Shown here in pieces: positions 44,367-54,953 of a DNA stretch of 64,000 nucleotides; position 1 is the first letter of the stretch, and every line of letters begins with the position of its first letter. Location of the stretch: the NCBI GenBank assembly GCA_038496445.1, contig JALMLS010000561.1, forward strand, positions 84,694-148,693, written 5' to 3'. Both the position numbers and the translations under genes were made by a program. This stretch comes from Trichosphaerium sp. ATCC 40318 (taxonomy: Eukaryota > Discosea > Flabellinia > Trichosidae). A model generated the notes under the pieces. That model was not told the DNA's origin and searched no databases. It worked only from the letters and a program-made list of their open reading frames with translations.

Positions 44367-46772
44367 ATGCCCTTCTATGCATCTTTGACAATTTTACTTG
44401 TTTTAATTATATTTACTTGTCATACAGCTTCACAACAACAAAATGCCCAAAATGCGCTATCTGTAGCTCTTCCTACGAACGGAGATCCTGGTTTTGATAT
44501 AAGAATGCTATCTGATTTTACTTCTGCTTTTCATAGTACGCGTGGAGTTTTAGAGATGTATTTTTTGTTTAGAATTACTTTGGGACTTTACTTATGGCTG
44601 TTTTTTAAAGCTTGTACATATGTTTCCTTTGATATTACAGTCGCTCAAACACAAGTACACGATGGACTACTTGTTGTATCTTTTCTTGGTGCTATGGATG
44701 TTCTTCGCGTTATAGATCCTCAAAATTGCAGAATTGTACGTGTTTAAAGACGATAATTGAAAACAGAAAAAAAATCACGTGACATTAACATTTGAACCCT
44801 GTATAAGCTTCAGTACGCTTACAAGTGTGCGGAGATATCTAGTATTAGTTTATAGTTACAATTGATCACGTGATTTTTTTCTTTTTGGCTGTCTAGCACT
44901 AACAACTACATAAAAAGGTGCAAAACTGCTTCGGAACTTATTTGGGATTGACTTATGACCCTGTATCTAATACTACTTATGTTGGTGTAAACAACAATAT
45001 AGGTAGTATTGACCTTGATACATGCGTCGTTACAGATGTATGTGATACCTCATTTATGACACGCCAACGTACGAACCAATAAATTCTTACAAACTGTACT
45101 AATTGCAAGCAACAGTCGAGTTGATGGGCGGATCACTGTATGTCACCTCTGAAACCCAAAACGTAGTTGTAGTCGAAAACTTCCCAGCATCTTGCGCCGC
45201 TACTAATACAATCACGATGCCTTGTGATAACCTAGAAGGTACGTTAATAAACCAAGCAAAATGTGACAAACATTAATCACGTGTTCATAACAGATATTAC
45301 TTCAATTGGAAATGAGAGTTTGTTTTTGACTTGCCCTGATTTCATCACGACAACTTTTTTCGAAATATTCGATACAACTTCAATGATTTCAGTTCCTTTC
45401 GATACACTCACAGGAAGCAGATTAAGTGTGGCATCTATATACTTCCAACCACCTCGAATTCTAAGACTAGTTAACGAGATGGGCGATGAACTCGCTGTAG
45501 TTTATGATGGAAGTGTAATCGACATTGACTCACTTGGTGGAGCACAGTTAGTTGCTTTGCAACCAATTGATCAGCCTGTGGCTCCAACGACAGCTTCTTA
45601 CGTTATTAACGGTGTTATGAGTTCAAGCACTTCTGCTCCTTTCCGAAGTGATCTGTTCCCTGCTGCAAGAGGTAATGAAATTTTTTAGTTTGTTGGATTA
45701 GGTTAAAGTGCTTTGGTTCTTATGTTTCTTCTCTCAGGTACTGTCGTTGTGGAGTACACTGAAGGACCTATTATGACAAGGTTTTCCTTCGTTTTTAACC
45801 GTGCGCAAATATCAGGCGATCCACATTTTGTTGGGTTTGAAGGGCAACACTATGACTTTCATGGATACCCTAATACAGTTTTCAAGTACAAAGTTTTTTG
45901 GAAGTTTATTTTTTTGAACTTTGAGTTAACCCTAATCGCGTAGTATCATATCAGATGAGTATATTCAAGTAAATTCTTTATTCCTAAATGCTGATTTACG
46001 TCCACAAAAAGTAAAAACTTACATGGGCGCTGTGGGTATTAAAGGTAACAAGAATTCTAAAAAAAACCCAAAAAATACAATATTTAATTTTTACGTAATT
46101 AGTGTGCCATCCAGAACGAGGTCAGTTGCATTTTCTATTCGCGTGTAATCGCAGTACTCAAGAAGGAGTTATTAAACTACAAAGCGCTGATGGAGATGTT
46201 AATATTTTGCCAAAAACAACTCATTCATATGGAGATCAACTCACTGTAAAAAGGTTAGTTTTCTCTTCTTTGTACAAATCACGTGTTATCTATAATTCCA
46301 CTCACGTGTTATCTATAATTCCACTATACTAATTTATTTAACCAAGGAGCTCATTGGAAAATGCTAAAACAACAGTGACGACTTCATACGGCTACAATTT
46401 TCAGTTCAGGTTCTCCAGTAGCAGTCACTCATCATGCCATATTAACATGAGATCAAAATACAACAAAAAGGAGCACAGCCATACTATAAGGCCCCACGGT
46501 ACGCCACATGTTTGACGTTCGCTCTAATTAACCTGTTGAATACAGGTGTACTTGGTCAATCTACAAGGATCACAGCGAATGCGATTGGAGAAGGTCCAAA
46601 CTCTTTGAATATTCTTGAGGGCAAAGTTGAGGATTATATTGAACTTGACCTGTTTTCAAGTCTTTCAAAGTTCACCCTTTATAAACCGTCTTGTTCTTCT
46701 AGTACTAAAATACAACAACAAGATATGAAAAACGAAGTGCAAGACGATAAAGGATACGCATGGACCGAGTAA
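44367..46772 (+). CDS. Secreted protein with beta-propeller-like repeats and a vWD-like domain
   Basis: ATG 44367 encodes a signal peptide (MPFYASLTILLVLIIFTCHT). Exons after a GTACGC intron carry beta-rich segments resembling propeller blades (TQVHDGLLVVSFLGAMDVLR, GTYLGLTYDPVSNTTYVGVN, MGGSLYVTSETQNVVVVENF), each followed by a cysteine. A later exon has FVFNRAQISGDPHFVGFEGQ and HYDFHGYPNTVFK, the G-D-P-H and Y-D-F-H-G signature of vWD-type and root-cap-like domains. It continues with YIQVNSLFLNADLRPQKVKT, YMGAVGIK and a cysteine-bearing exon (HFLFACNRSTQEG). The end is GYAWTE (stop 46772). Introns contain several CACGTG. An extracellular matrix or adhesion role is inferred. The exact exon count after 46.3 kb is uncertain. 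Confidence 0.65.
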
Positions 46773-48250
46773 TAGAAAGATTAACATGTTATGTGTAGAA
46801 TAAAAACTGTGTTTCATTTTTATAGCTCTATTTGTTGGGTGGTTTTTTTTGGCCAACACCATCACTATTGGGAGTAATAAATTGATATCTAATATTCTAT
46901 CACGTGTATTCTATGGCTGATTTAAAGTGTTCTAATTCTACGTTACAGTGCTTCTTTCTACATTTGCAAAAAGCAGAATAAAACAAATTTGAAGCCTTTA
47001 CTTCTCCTTCGTGGATACCACCTAACTTGGTTTCTGTAACCTAAAATACGCTATTCAATTTAAAAGGTTTTATGGTGCTATTAAATATAACAATGACTTA
47101 CGGTTACAACCTACACAGAGAAAAAAAACTGTGCACAGTTTTTTTAGTTTGTGAGTCACTATGAACTAAAGGAACATTTCTCTATAGTTTACAAAGACGT
47201 ACATCGACATACGTTTATCAAAAAAATGGGTAAGGTTTATTTCAAAAAAACTACATACTAAACCTTGGGTGTAAACAAACTTAATGCTTTATACACACAG
47301 AGCTCGTTGTTTTATCTTCCCATTTTCTCCCTAGTCATGAAAATAGGAAGTACCCAACTATGAAGAAAAGAATCAAGTTGTGGAAGCAGAAGATCCAGAT
47401 AATAATCAACATAGTTTGGTTCAATTAAAACAATCCATTTCGCTTAGATTGATTTCAAATAACAGAATTACTCACATGCTGGTCACAGTCACTAAGTTAT
47501 CTAACTCCCTGTCCCATGTGGCTTGTTACAAACATTGTTGCCGCCCTATAATCATAGATCATAGCTGTATGTAAATACCAATGACCTGTATTTTGTGAAA
47601 CATCACGTGAAGTTTTTCGTTGTTTTTTTTTTATTTGTCCGGTTGGCAACATGAATTTTTTTCTGTGACAAATCAGATCTCTAACCCGCTCGAAGAAGTT
47701 AATGAGCGTACCCTTACCAAGGTTCACCAATGTGGTAATAAAATTAATACTATTTTTCAATGTAACTTGTATGTTTAAGTGAACCTTGTATTGCATGATG
47801 CATACCCGACTATTTTTTTCGTTTCTACACAACATATACTTTAATACTATTGTGAACATAAACCACGTGATTCTAACTCACACATGAAGACACTACTTTT
47901 TATATTTCGCTCGGAAAAAGATTTTTCACATAATCATTTCTATTGATTGATTTCAACCCCAAATCTGTCCATATGCGTAGTTTGATAGTAGTTGATGACA
48001 GTAGTAGTCTTAAAAGTTTAAAGTTGTGAACCAGAGGTATCATCCACAAGACCTCGTAATAATAATACTGAAATTTCTGATCCCTTGTCTCCACTTTAAT
48101 TTACAAACCGACAAAAGAAAGTAGAATAAAAAAGTACTGCCTTTTTTTTTGGTGTAACTGCGCACCAAAATTGTGCCGATTTTCTCCATTTTTCTGACTA
48201 AGAATACAAACGTTGACATTGCAATTACATTAATAGCAACAACACGTACA
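46773..48250. other. Region with coding-like fragments, gene structure unresolved
   Basis: Several stretches look like exons but cannot be joined. On the minus strand near 46910-47040 there is KLGGIHEGEVKASNLFYSAF followed by CKCRKKHCNVELEHFKSAIEY and a stop. Near 47690-47800 minus there is LKNSINFITTLVNLGKG. On the plus strand near 47361-47480 there is EEKNQVVEAEDPDNNQHSL after an AG. No start, signal peptide or domain is recognised. It may be a decayed gene or an unusual intron-rich one. Confidence 0.35.
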
Positions 48251-51138
48251 ATGCTTGGCAATACTAGACTTCTAGTTCTTGTGTGCGTTGCAATACATCA
48301 ATTTGCATCAGTAAACGCAGCCTTCAACTCTTCAGCATACACCAATAGTAAGGAAATCGTATCTGGAAAGTATACAGTGTATTGGAGGGTTGATGAAGCT
48401 AATAATGACATTTTTCTGGCATTAAAAGCGGAAACATTAGGATACGTCGCTTTTGGTATCGGTGAACCCACAAGCGGAAGGTACAGAACAGAGTAGCATA
48501 TGTTTTAGCTGTCCTAAGTCATAATAATCCAAATAAAACTAACTTGCATATCTCCTTAGCATGGGCGGTTCGGATATTGTTTATGGATTTGTAGACGGTA
48601 AGCAGTTTTTTTTGGAATTGCAAATAAAACAAAGAGTTCGGGTTTATTGGCGGATTGAGGCCGAACGTTTATTTTTGTTCTTGTATGAAAGTCTACAAAG
48701 CTTACTGTTACTTAGATACTACCGGAAGAAAAGAAGTTAACGATATGTACAGTACAAAGGTACGCAAGTTGCACACTAAAAAAGATATTCTCCTTTTTTA
48801 TTGTTACGGAGAAAAACTAAGTCCGGTTTCAAGTACAAACTACAACTTACCTTTACGTTATCTAGACGGGCTTAACACCAACGAAAGATAATTGTCAACA
48901 CTGGAAAATAGTAGATGCTGAACAAACTGCTACTGAAACGATTATTGAAGTACAAAGGAAGCTTGACACACAAGATCAAAATGTGCGTATTGTTGTAGAA
49001 AATAGCTTTTTTTGGATTTTTTTTTCATTTGCAAACAAAGTGCTCTACGGCTTACTCACTTTATAGGATCGTGTTATCACTTCTGGAGTAAATAGAGTAG
49101 TCGTTGCTTGGGGTAATTCTGATACATTCTCATATCATGGAGAAAATAGAGGTCCGCAGTAGTTTGCTTTCGCTCACTTTGTTTGGTTTTTTGATTTTCG
49201 TACATTCCGAAGAAATTGTTCTTCTCATGCTTTTTCAATAGTTGCTACTACTATTATATTCTTTGGAGATTCACCTCTAGACCCACCACCTGGAACTACA
49301 TTTCAACCTGTCAACATGAAGAGTGCGTTTAGTGTTTTTTGTTTCAGGAGAAAGTAACACGTTTCTGTAGACTACACAATCCCTACTAAGGTTACTACAT
49401 ACGCTTGTCAGTATGTTGAAGTTCCTAGCTCTGCAGCGCTTCATATTGCAATGGTTAGAATAACCTCAGTTGTCATTTATTACATTGTGAAGTAACTTCT
49501 TTTTTATAGTACCAACCTATCATTGATAAAGAAAAATATGTACATCACATGCTCTTACACGACTGTACCGATTTGAAAGCATCTAATCCTACTCTGGTGA
49601 ATTCATGGAAGGGTCCTGGAACCCAATGCGATTCTCCACAGGTATATAAAAACGAGAATTTGAAGACTTCTTTTTTGCCGAAAGAGTATTAAGTAGAACA
49701 CCAACTTACATACTTAGGGGTTAGACGGCTGTAGATTAATGTGGGGTTGGGCTAAAGGTGGCCTTGGTTTCAAGTTCCCCGACAACGTAGGCAAGTATAA
49801 ATGTGTGAAGAACGGTGCTGTTGGGGTCTTTTTTCTTAACTTTTTTGGTGGTTTTTAGGTGCACCTATTGGTGGAAATGGTCCACGTGATCTTGTTGTTG
49901 AGATACATTATGATAACCCAGGTCTTGATCAAAACGTTAAGGATAGGTATGGAAATGTTGAGACCACGTGACAAAAAGATTAGAAAACAGACTCCCTTTT
50001 TGGTTTTAACTAATCTCGTTTAAGTTCTGGTCTTGGTGCATACGTAACACCAACGCTACGTCCATTAGAAGCGGGTATTTTAAGTATTGGTGATCCTTTG
50101 TTGAGACTCGGCAATATCCCTGGAGGTCAGGATGACGTATGATAAATTTTTTACTTTTTTATGATTACTATTCGCTAACGTATTCTAGTACCTTGTTGAA
50201 ACAAGCTGTTCTTCTTCTTGTACAAATGCAGCGCAGTGGAACCAAAACGAGATAACTGTATTCGGTAGTTTCTTACATATGCACGCCTTTGGTACTGTTG
50301 TCTATACAGATTGTTTTAAACGTACTGTTTTCTGATTGTAAAAAAATAGGATCAAGCATTTACACACAAGTTACAAGAGATGGTGCAATAACAACACAAA
50401 GTAATCGTATTGACTTTTGGGACTTTGGTATGTCATTCCTAAGGAACCTTAGTATACTTTTCAGTGTTTCGGTTCTGTACTTTTAACGTACTTCTAACTC
50501 TTTTTTTCTCAAGCTTTCCAACAAACTACAGCAGTAAACTACAATATTACTAAAGGTGACCGTATCAACTTACACTGTAGATACAACACAAAATCAGGTG
50601 GATCAGTAAGGATTGGTCTTGATTCTGATAATGAAATGTGTCAAGCTTACTTGCTTTACTACCCTGCAATGCCTCAAATGAGGTTTGTGTTAATTTTTAG
50701 AATATTCTGTTTGGACTGCATGCTGACTACTTTACAGGTACTGTGGTGTACTTGATGGCAATAAGATATTTTGTGGAGGGTTTGCAGATGTTGTAGACTC
50801 TGTAAGTCCGCCAGCCGGTAACAAAGGTAAGTCCAACGGCCACTTGATATTCTTGTTTTTTTCTGCAATTTGTATTTGTCGTTTTGACATCATTAGATGC
50901 TCCTGATGCTGTTGGTGTCCCATTTATTGAAGTACCTTCAATATGTCCATCTTCTTCTCTTTCTGTTGAAGATACGTTCATCGAACCATCCACAAACCCA
51001 ACAACTGCAGCGCCAACACAATCAATAAGTCCAACTGCACCAATTGCACCTACCACGACTTCAGCACCATCGTCAGCAATGCTCAAGTCCGTCTTCGGAT
51101 CAATATGTATTGCGTTAATGCTATTCTTGGCACTATAA
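48251..51138 (+). CDS. DOMON plus copper type II ascorbate-dependent monooxygenase (DBM/MOXD1-like)
   Basis: ATG 48251 starts a signal peptide (MLGNTRLLVLVCVAIHQFAS). A DOMON domain follows (YTVYWRVDEANNDIFLALKA, LGYVAFGIGEPTSGR, MGGSDIVYGFVDG). The catalytic core has TYACQYVEVPSSAALHI, then HHMLLHDC (copper H), LMWGWAKGGLGFKFPDNVG and VEIHYDNPG. The copper-M pair H-x-H is in FGSSFLHMHAFG-type context (FGSFLHMHAFG), and the Met ligand in SDNEMCQAYLLYYP. The C-terminus is a Pro/Thr/Ser stalk (PSTNPTTAAPTQSISPTAP) followed by SSAMLKSVFGSICIALMLFL, which looks like a GPI-anchor or single-span signal. The enzyme should hydroxylate a small substrate with ascorbate and O2 on the outer or luminal side. 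About 15 exons, with short introns that often start GTA(C/T)G. Stop at 51138. Confidence 0.9.
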
Positions 51139-51345
51139 ACCCTATCCTGACTGTACAAGCGTGTAAAAAGACAAAAAACTAAACAAAAGTCTACAAAAAA
51201 ACCCAATAAACAGACTAGTTGACACAACGCCGTTCGCATTTATTGTGGTTGAAATAGTACCTTAGATCAATGATAGCGTTAGTGCTTAACTTAACCAACT
51301 GACACTCTTATTTTATCAGTTTACGTCTGCAATAGCTCTGGAGGT

Positions 51346-52168
51346 ATGATATTGCTAGGATTAACCGGAGGTATCGCCTCAGGCAAAAGTACAGTAAATA
51401 AAATGTTTGGTTTCCCAATGATCGATCTGGACGTTATTGCGCGTGAAATACTTGTTCCAGGGCGTAAGGCATACAAAAAAATGTACTTACACAGTTTTCT
51501 ACACTATTATTACAAATTTGTTCTAAATAGCCTTGTAGCGTTGCAGAATTTGGTGACGATATCCTAAACGAAGACGGAACCATAAACAGAAAAAAGCTAG
51601 GCGCAATAATCTTCAACGACGCGATTCAACGCAAAAAACTAAACAAAATAACGCACCCTGCCATATTCGCAGAGATGATGAAGAAAGTTACATGGCATTT
51701 TTTTGCTGGGACGAAAATACTTCTTATTGATTCACCTCTGCTATTTGAGAGCAAGTTATCCAAGTGGATGAGACACACCATTGTGGTTTATGTACCACCT
51801 GATCTTCAGTTGGAAAGGTACGAGTATAAGCGCACAAGCACAACAAACTATTTTCCAGCATCTAGTTTTTGTACCAAGGTCATTCCAAACTTACTCATTT
51901 ATAATATAGGCTTATTGGACGTGATGAATCAACACCAGAAGAGGCTCAGCAACGTATAGACTCTCAAATGTCGTTAGACAAGAAGAAAGAATTAGCGACC
52001 TTTTTAATAGACAACTCTGGCACTCTAGAGGTAAATTAGACCTATTATTTTACTCACAACCATTGCTACATTTAGCACTAACATCACTTGCTTCAGGAGA
52101 CCCAAACACAAGTCAATGCTCTGAGAGACAAGCTGATTAAATCAACTTATTGGTTTCGAAAGCAATGA
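51346..52168 (+). CDS. coaE: Dephospho-CoA kinase
   Basis: ATG 51346 gives [20 protein letters not shown] with the P-loop GGIASGKST, then [27 protein letters not shown] intron joins to [39 protein letters not shown] (the family's L-x-x-I-x-H-P) and [20 protein letters not shown]. The lid and base region has [12 protein letters not shown] and [20 protein letters not shown]. The last exon ends STYWFRKQ with stop 52168. It catalyses the last step of CoA synthesis, ATP-dependent 3'-phosphorylation of dephospho-CoA. It is a monofunctional CoaE of normal length (about 210 residues), without the PPAT fusion of animals. There is no clear targeting sequence. Confidence 0.9.
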
Positions 52169-52337
52169 ATGGTTCAACCAGAACCACAAAATGTCGACAC
52201 GCTGTAAAAATGACATTGATTGAATTGTAACTACCCAAATAAATGTATTATATTACTTACCAGTGCGTTTGATTGCTCAAACAGAAATAGAAATAGACTT
52301 ACAAGGCACTAACTAAGTTGTGAGTTGATACAAAAAA

Positions 52338-52625
52338 AGCAAAAACAAGGTCTGACTCCGAATACCGGCTGAGTATGGGTACAAGCTCAGTTCTGCTATC
52401 CTCCCGCTTACCACGATGGAAGCTTTTCCCTGCTCTGTTTCCAGCCTGAGGCGGTTTACCTCTCATTATCAACCAGGATCTCTCCGCCTCCGCGGTGAAA
52501 CCCCTGTTGGTCGATGGCACGAGAGGACAGAACATCAACACCTGAGAATCCCACCTCACATCCGAACCCGTAGCCATTCCTTGCCTTAATAGCCTACTAC
52601 TAGTAGTTACAGGTGCTCGTTACAC
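52338..52625 (-). ncRNA. Signal recognition particle RNA (SRP RNA, 7SL)
   Basis: On the minus strand a GC-richer block of about 290 bases carries the SRP RNA signatures. Near the 5' end it has CACCTGTAAC, the U-turn loop of the Alu domain, followed by GGCTATTAAGGC, very like the GGCATTAAGGT of plant 7SL. Near the middle-3' part it has CTGGAAACAGAGCAGG followed by GAAAAGC and a G/A-rich return strand. This is helix 8 with its GGAA tetraloop and the symmetric loop AGCAGG that binds SRP54. The 3' end is followed by T runs (TTGTTTTTGCTTTTTTTG), a Pol III terminator. A GGTTCGGATG stretch near 52566 resembles a B box. Length and order of motifs fit a eukaryotic SRP RNA. Ends are approximate. Confidence 0.88.
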
Positions 52626-53010
52626 ACCCACTGGTAGAAAATGGTCGTTGAACCGCTTTAAAACAGTAGTAAACGCTCAGAAAATATGTTGTGGTTTTGA
52701 GAAAAAGCCGCCTACGCTTTATAAAGCATACAAGGGCTCCGCTCTGTCGTGTTTTAGGCATTTTACTTTGTAAACCTGAAGCTTTCCGTAAACACGTTTG
52801 CCACGTTGTTTATTCGATCCACCAGGAGCACGACAGTACAACCCAAGCATTTGTTGGTTTCAACACGTCACTTGAGGAGCGAGTCTTGACTGGTCAAAGT
52901 CGGTCTTAGTGAAATTCAACAAATAGTACTTTTAGACTCTACCAACCGTTCAAGGTGGCGGAAATCACGCGAATGAAGCTTGAAAATATGAATGTATTTC
53001 TTTATTTTTT
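52626..53010. other. Upstream region of the SRP RNA gene
   Basis: 385 bases between SRP RNA (minus) and the pyrophosphatase stop (minus). A TATAAA-like CTTTATAAAGC lies near 52720. An open plus frame at 52691-52909 shows no domain. Confidence 0.4.
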
Positions 53011-54822
53011 TTATTTATTTTGAGGCAAGCCGCGTGGGTTATCTTTTGTTGGGATATCATATAATGGTTTTACTTCTCCTGCGCGCTTATTAGTGAAGCC
53101 GTCAACAGGATTATCAACAAGTTTTTGCCACATTTCTTTAGTCTCGTTTAATACTTCATAAGCAGCCTCCTAAATACCCGTATAAGTAAGTGACCAATAC
53201 AAACCATGCGTAATAACACGTGTTACAGCGCTAGAGTGATTTTTAAAGTCAAAAAAACATACCTTGTTTAAAAATTTCTCGTCGAATCCAAACTCGTTCA
53301 ATGGTTTACCATCAGGTGTTTTGTAGTTACGGAAGTATTCTCGGACAGCATATTCTGCACCTGGCTTATGTTTTTCTACTTGAGTAATATCTAAAAAGAG
53401 TTAGAGATTGAACTGATTTTTCAAAAAAAAAAAATTAAAGTCAAACTGAAGATGGCTTTAAAAAAAAGCGAAGGTGTTGTACCTGAGAGTTTGCGCACTG
53501 CCGGGTCATCTATATTACATACAAGAAGTTTCCAGTCAAGTTCGCCTTCATCTATCATAGCAAGACAACCCAAAACGCGTGCCTTTTACAAAAAATAAGG
53601 TTTTTACAAAAATAAGGTTGTTATAACGCTCTTTGTAAAGATACGTACTCTAACTACTTCACCGCGCATGCAAGGACGTTTACCAATATCACATACATCC
53701 AAAGGATCTCCATCACCTGATATAAGAGTAAGACAAATGTCAAAAAAAAAATAAAATAAAAAAACACGCAAAACCAATACTAGTGCGTAAAAAATAGCCC
53801 AAGAACGCTACCACATCGTGATGGGAACAGTAAACTATTGATCACAGAAAATACGGCAGAAATGTCGACCAAGAAAGGAAAAAGGTTCAAAATACTGTTT
53901 TTTTAAAGTGTTGGTTGTTACCTTTCAATTTGAGCTTTGGGTGAACGACATTAGGGTCTTCAAATGTCTGTGGTGCAAATCCATAGTTAAATAACATTGG
54001 GCTCCATTTAATGTATCTACCAAGAGTGAACAAGCCGGACAAACAAGCGGGAAAAAAAATCCAAAAAAAAAAAAAAGAAAGTTCGCTATCAAAGCACATA
54101 CCTTAGTTTTCCCTTCTTTGTATCTTGTAAAATTGGATTCCACTCTTCCTTTGTTGCCATTTCCATCTTTTGATTGGTTCTGAAATTGGTAATTAGTATA
54201 AACGCTTGTAAACAAGCACATGGCGTTAAAGAAAACTAATGGTGAATAGGGATGGAAATATCGTTTGACTTGGCGTAAAAAAACTTGTGATTCAAAAATA
54301 CCAAGCTGTAAACGTTTAAACGGTGCATTTGCTGCATCGCTGTGCTCGTGGCGTTGTTTAAGACGTACCCTCGAGGCATTTCGCAAACATAGTTTATAAT
54401 CATTTCGCCTGTCTCCACGGACATCTCGTTACCCGAGTAGAGAGGAATGTCATGCCAAGGGCTCACTTTTTCGCCCTTCTCGTTGTGAAAGAACTGGCGA
54501 TACTCTGGTGTTCCTAGTTCGCCTTCCTCCTTCGCACTCTGAAGGTGTTAGGCGGTTTTATAGCTAAATCTTTAAATTACGTACAATATGGAGAGGAGGG
54601 CAGTAGCGGAACATACCACCTGCCACATTCTTTGACGCTGTACGCACTTGCGCTTTTGTAGCGATCTTCGATTGGCCTGAGCACCAGTTAGCAAATGTAG
54701 CGAAAATACACTAACTGAGGTAATCCCAGTGCGTAAAGCATCGAATTAGTCTATTGACATTAAAAAAGCTTACCTCTAGAAGCAACGCGCACAGAATGGT
54801 GCGAGGCAATTTTTACAAGCAT
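53011..54822 (-). CDS. PPA: Family I inorganic pyrophosphatase, probably mitochondrial
   Basis: ATG 54822 begins with a basic Ser/Ala/Arg leader (MLVKIASHHSVRVASRGQSK) that looks like a mitochondrial presequence. The catalytic domain then has EYRQFFHNEKGEKVSPWHDI, NYVCEMPRG, QSKDGNGNKGRVESNPILQD, YIKWSPMLFNYGFAPQTFED, DGDPLDVCDIGKRPCMRGEV and LGCLAMIDEGELDWKLL. The three metal-binding Asp of D-x-D-P-x-D are present (DGDPLDV). The end is GEVKPLYDIPTKDNPRGLPQ with stop 53011. Nine or so exons with GTAC and GTATGT donors. The enzyme hydrolyses PPi and drives biosynthesis. It is divergent with the AMSH gene, with 131 bases between the two start codons. Confidence 0.92.
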
Positions 54823-54953
54823 AGTAGTGGCTTTGGTGGCTTTTCTATCCTGATATCGGCTGGCTTAAAGTAAGTGACTTAGAGCAAAATTTTAGTCGCT
54901 TTTGAAGCGTCAGTTTGACCTTGAATATTTGCGAAATATGAACGTGTAGCACC
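54823..54953. promoter_or_regulatory. 131-base bidirectional promoter region (PPase / AMSH)
   Basis: The two start codons (54822 minus, 54954 plus) leave only 131 bases for both promoters and 5' leaders. No TATA box or CACGTG is seen; there is a single ACGTG half-site near 54941. A shared or bidirectional promoter is inferred from the spacing. Confidence 0.5.

Noticed and set aside
52299-52577. 92-codon minus frame
   Set aside because: It lies on the SRP RNA gene and its apparent protein has no coding features.
52691-52909. 72-codon plus frame
   Set aside because: Basic, domain-less, and lies in the SRP RNA upstream region; most likely chance.
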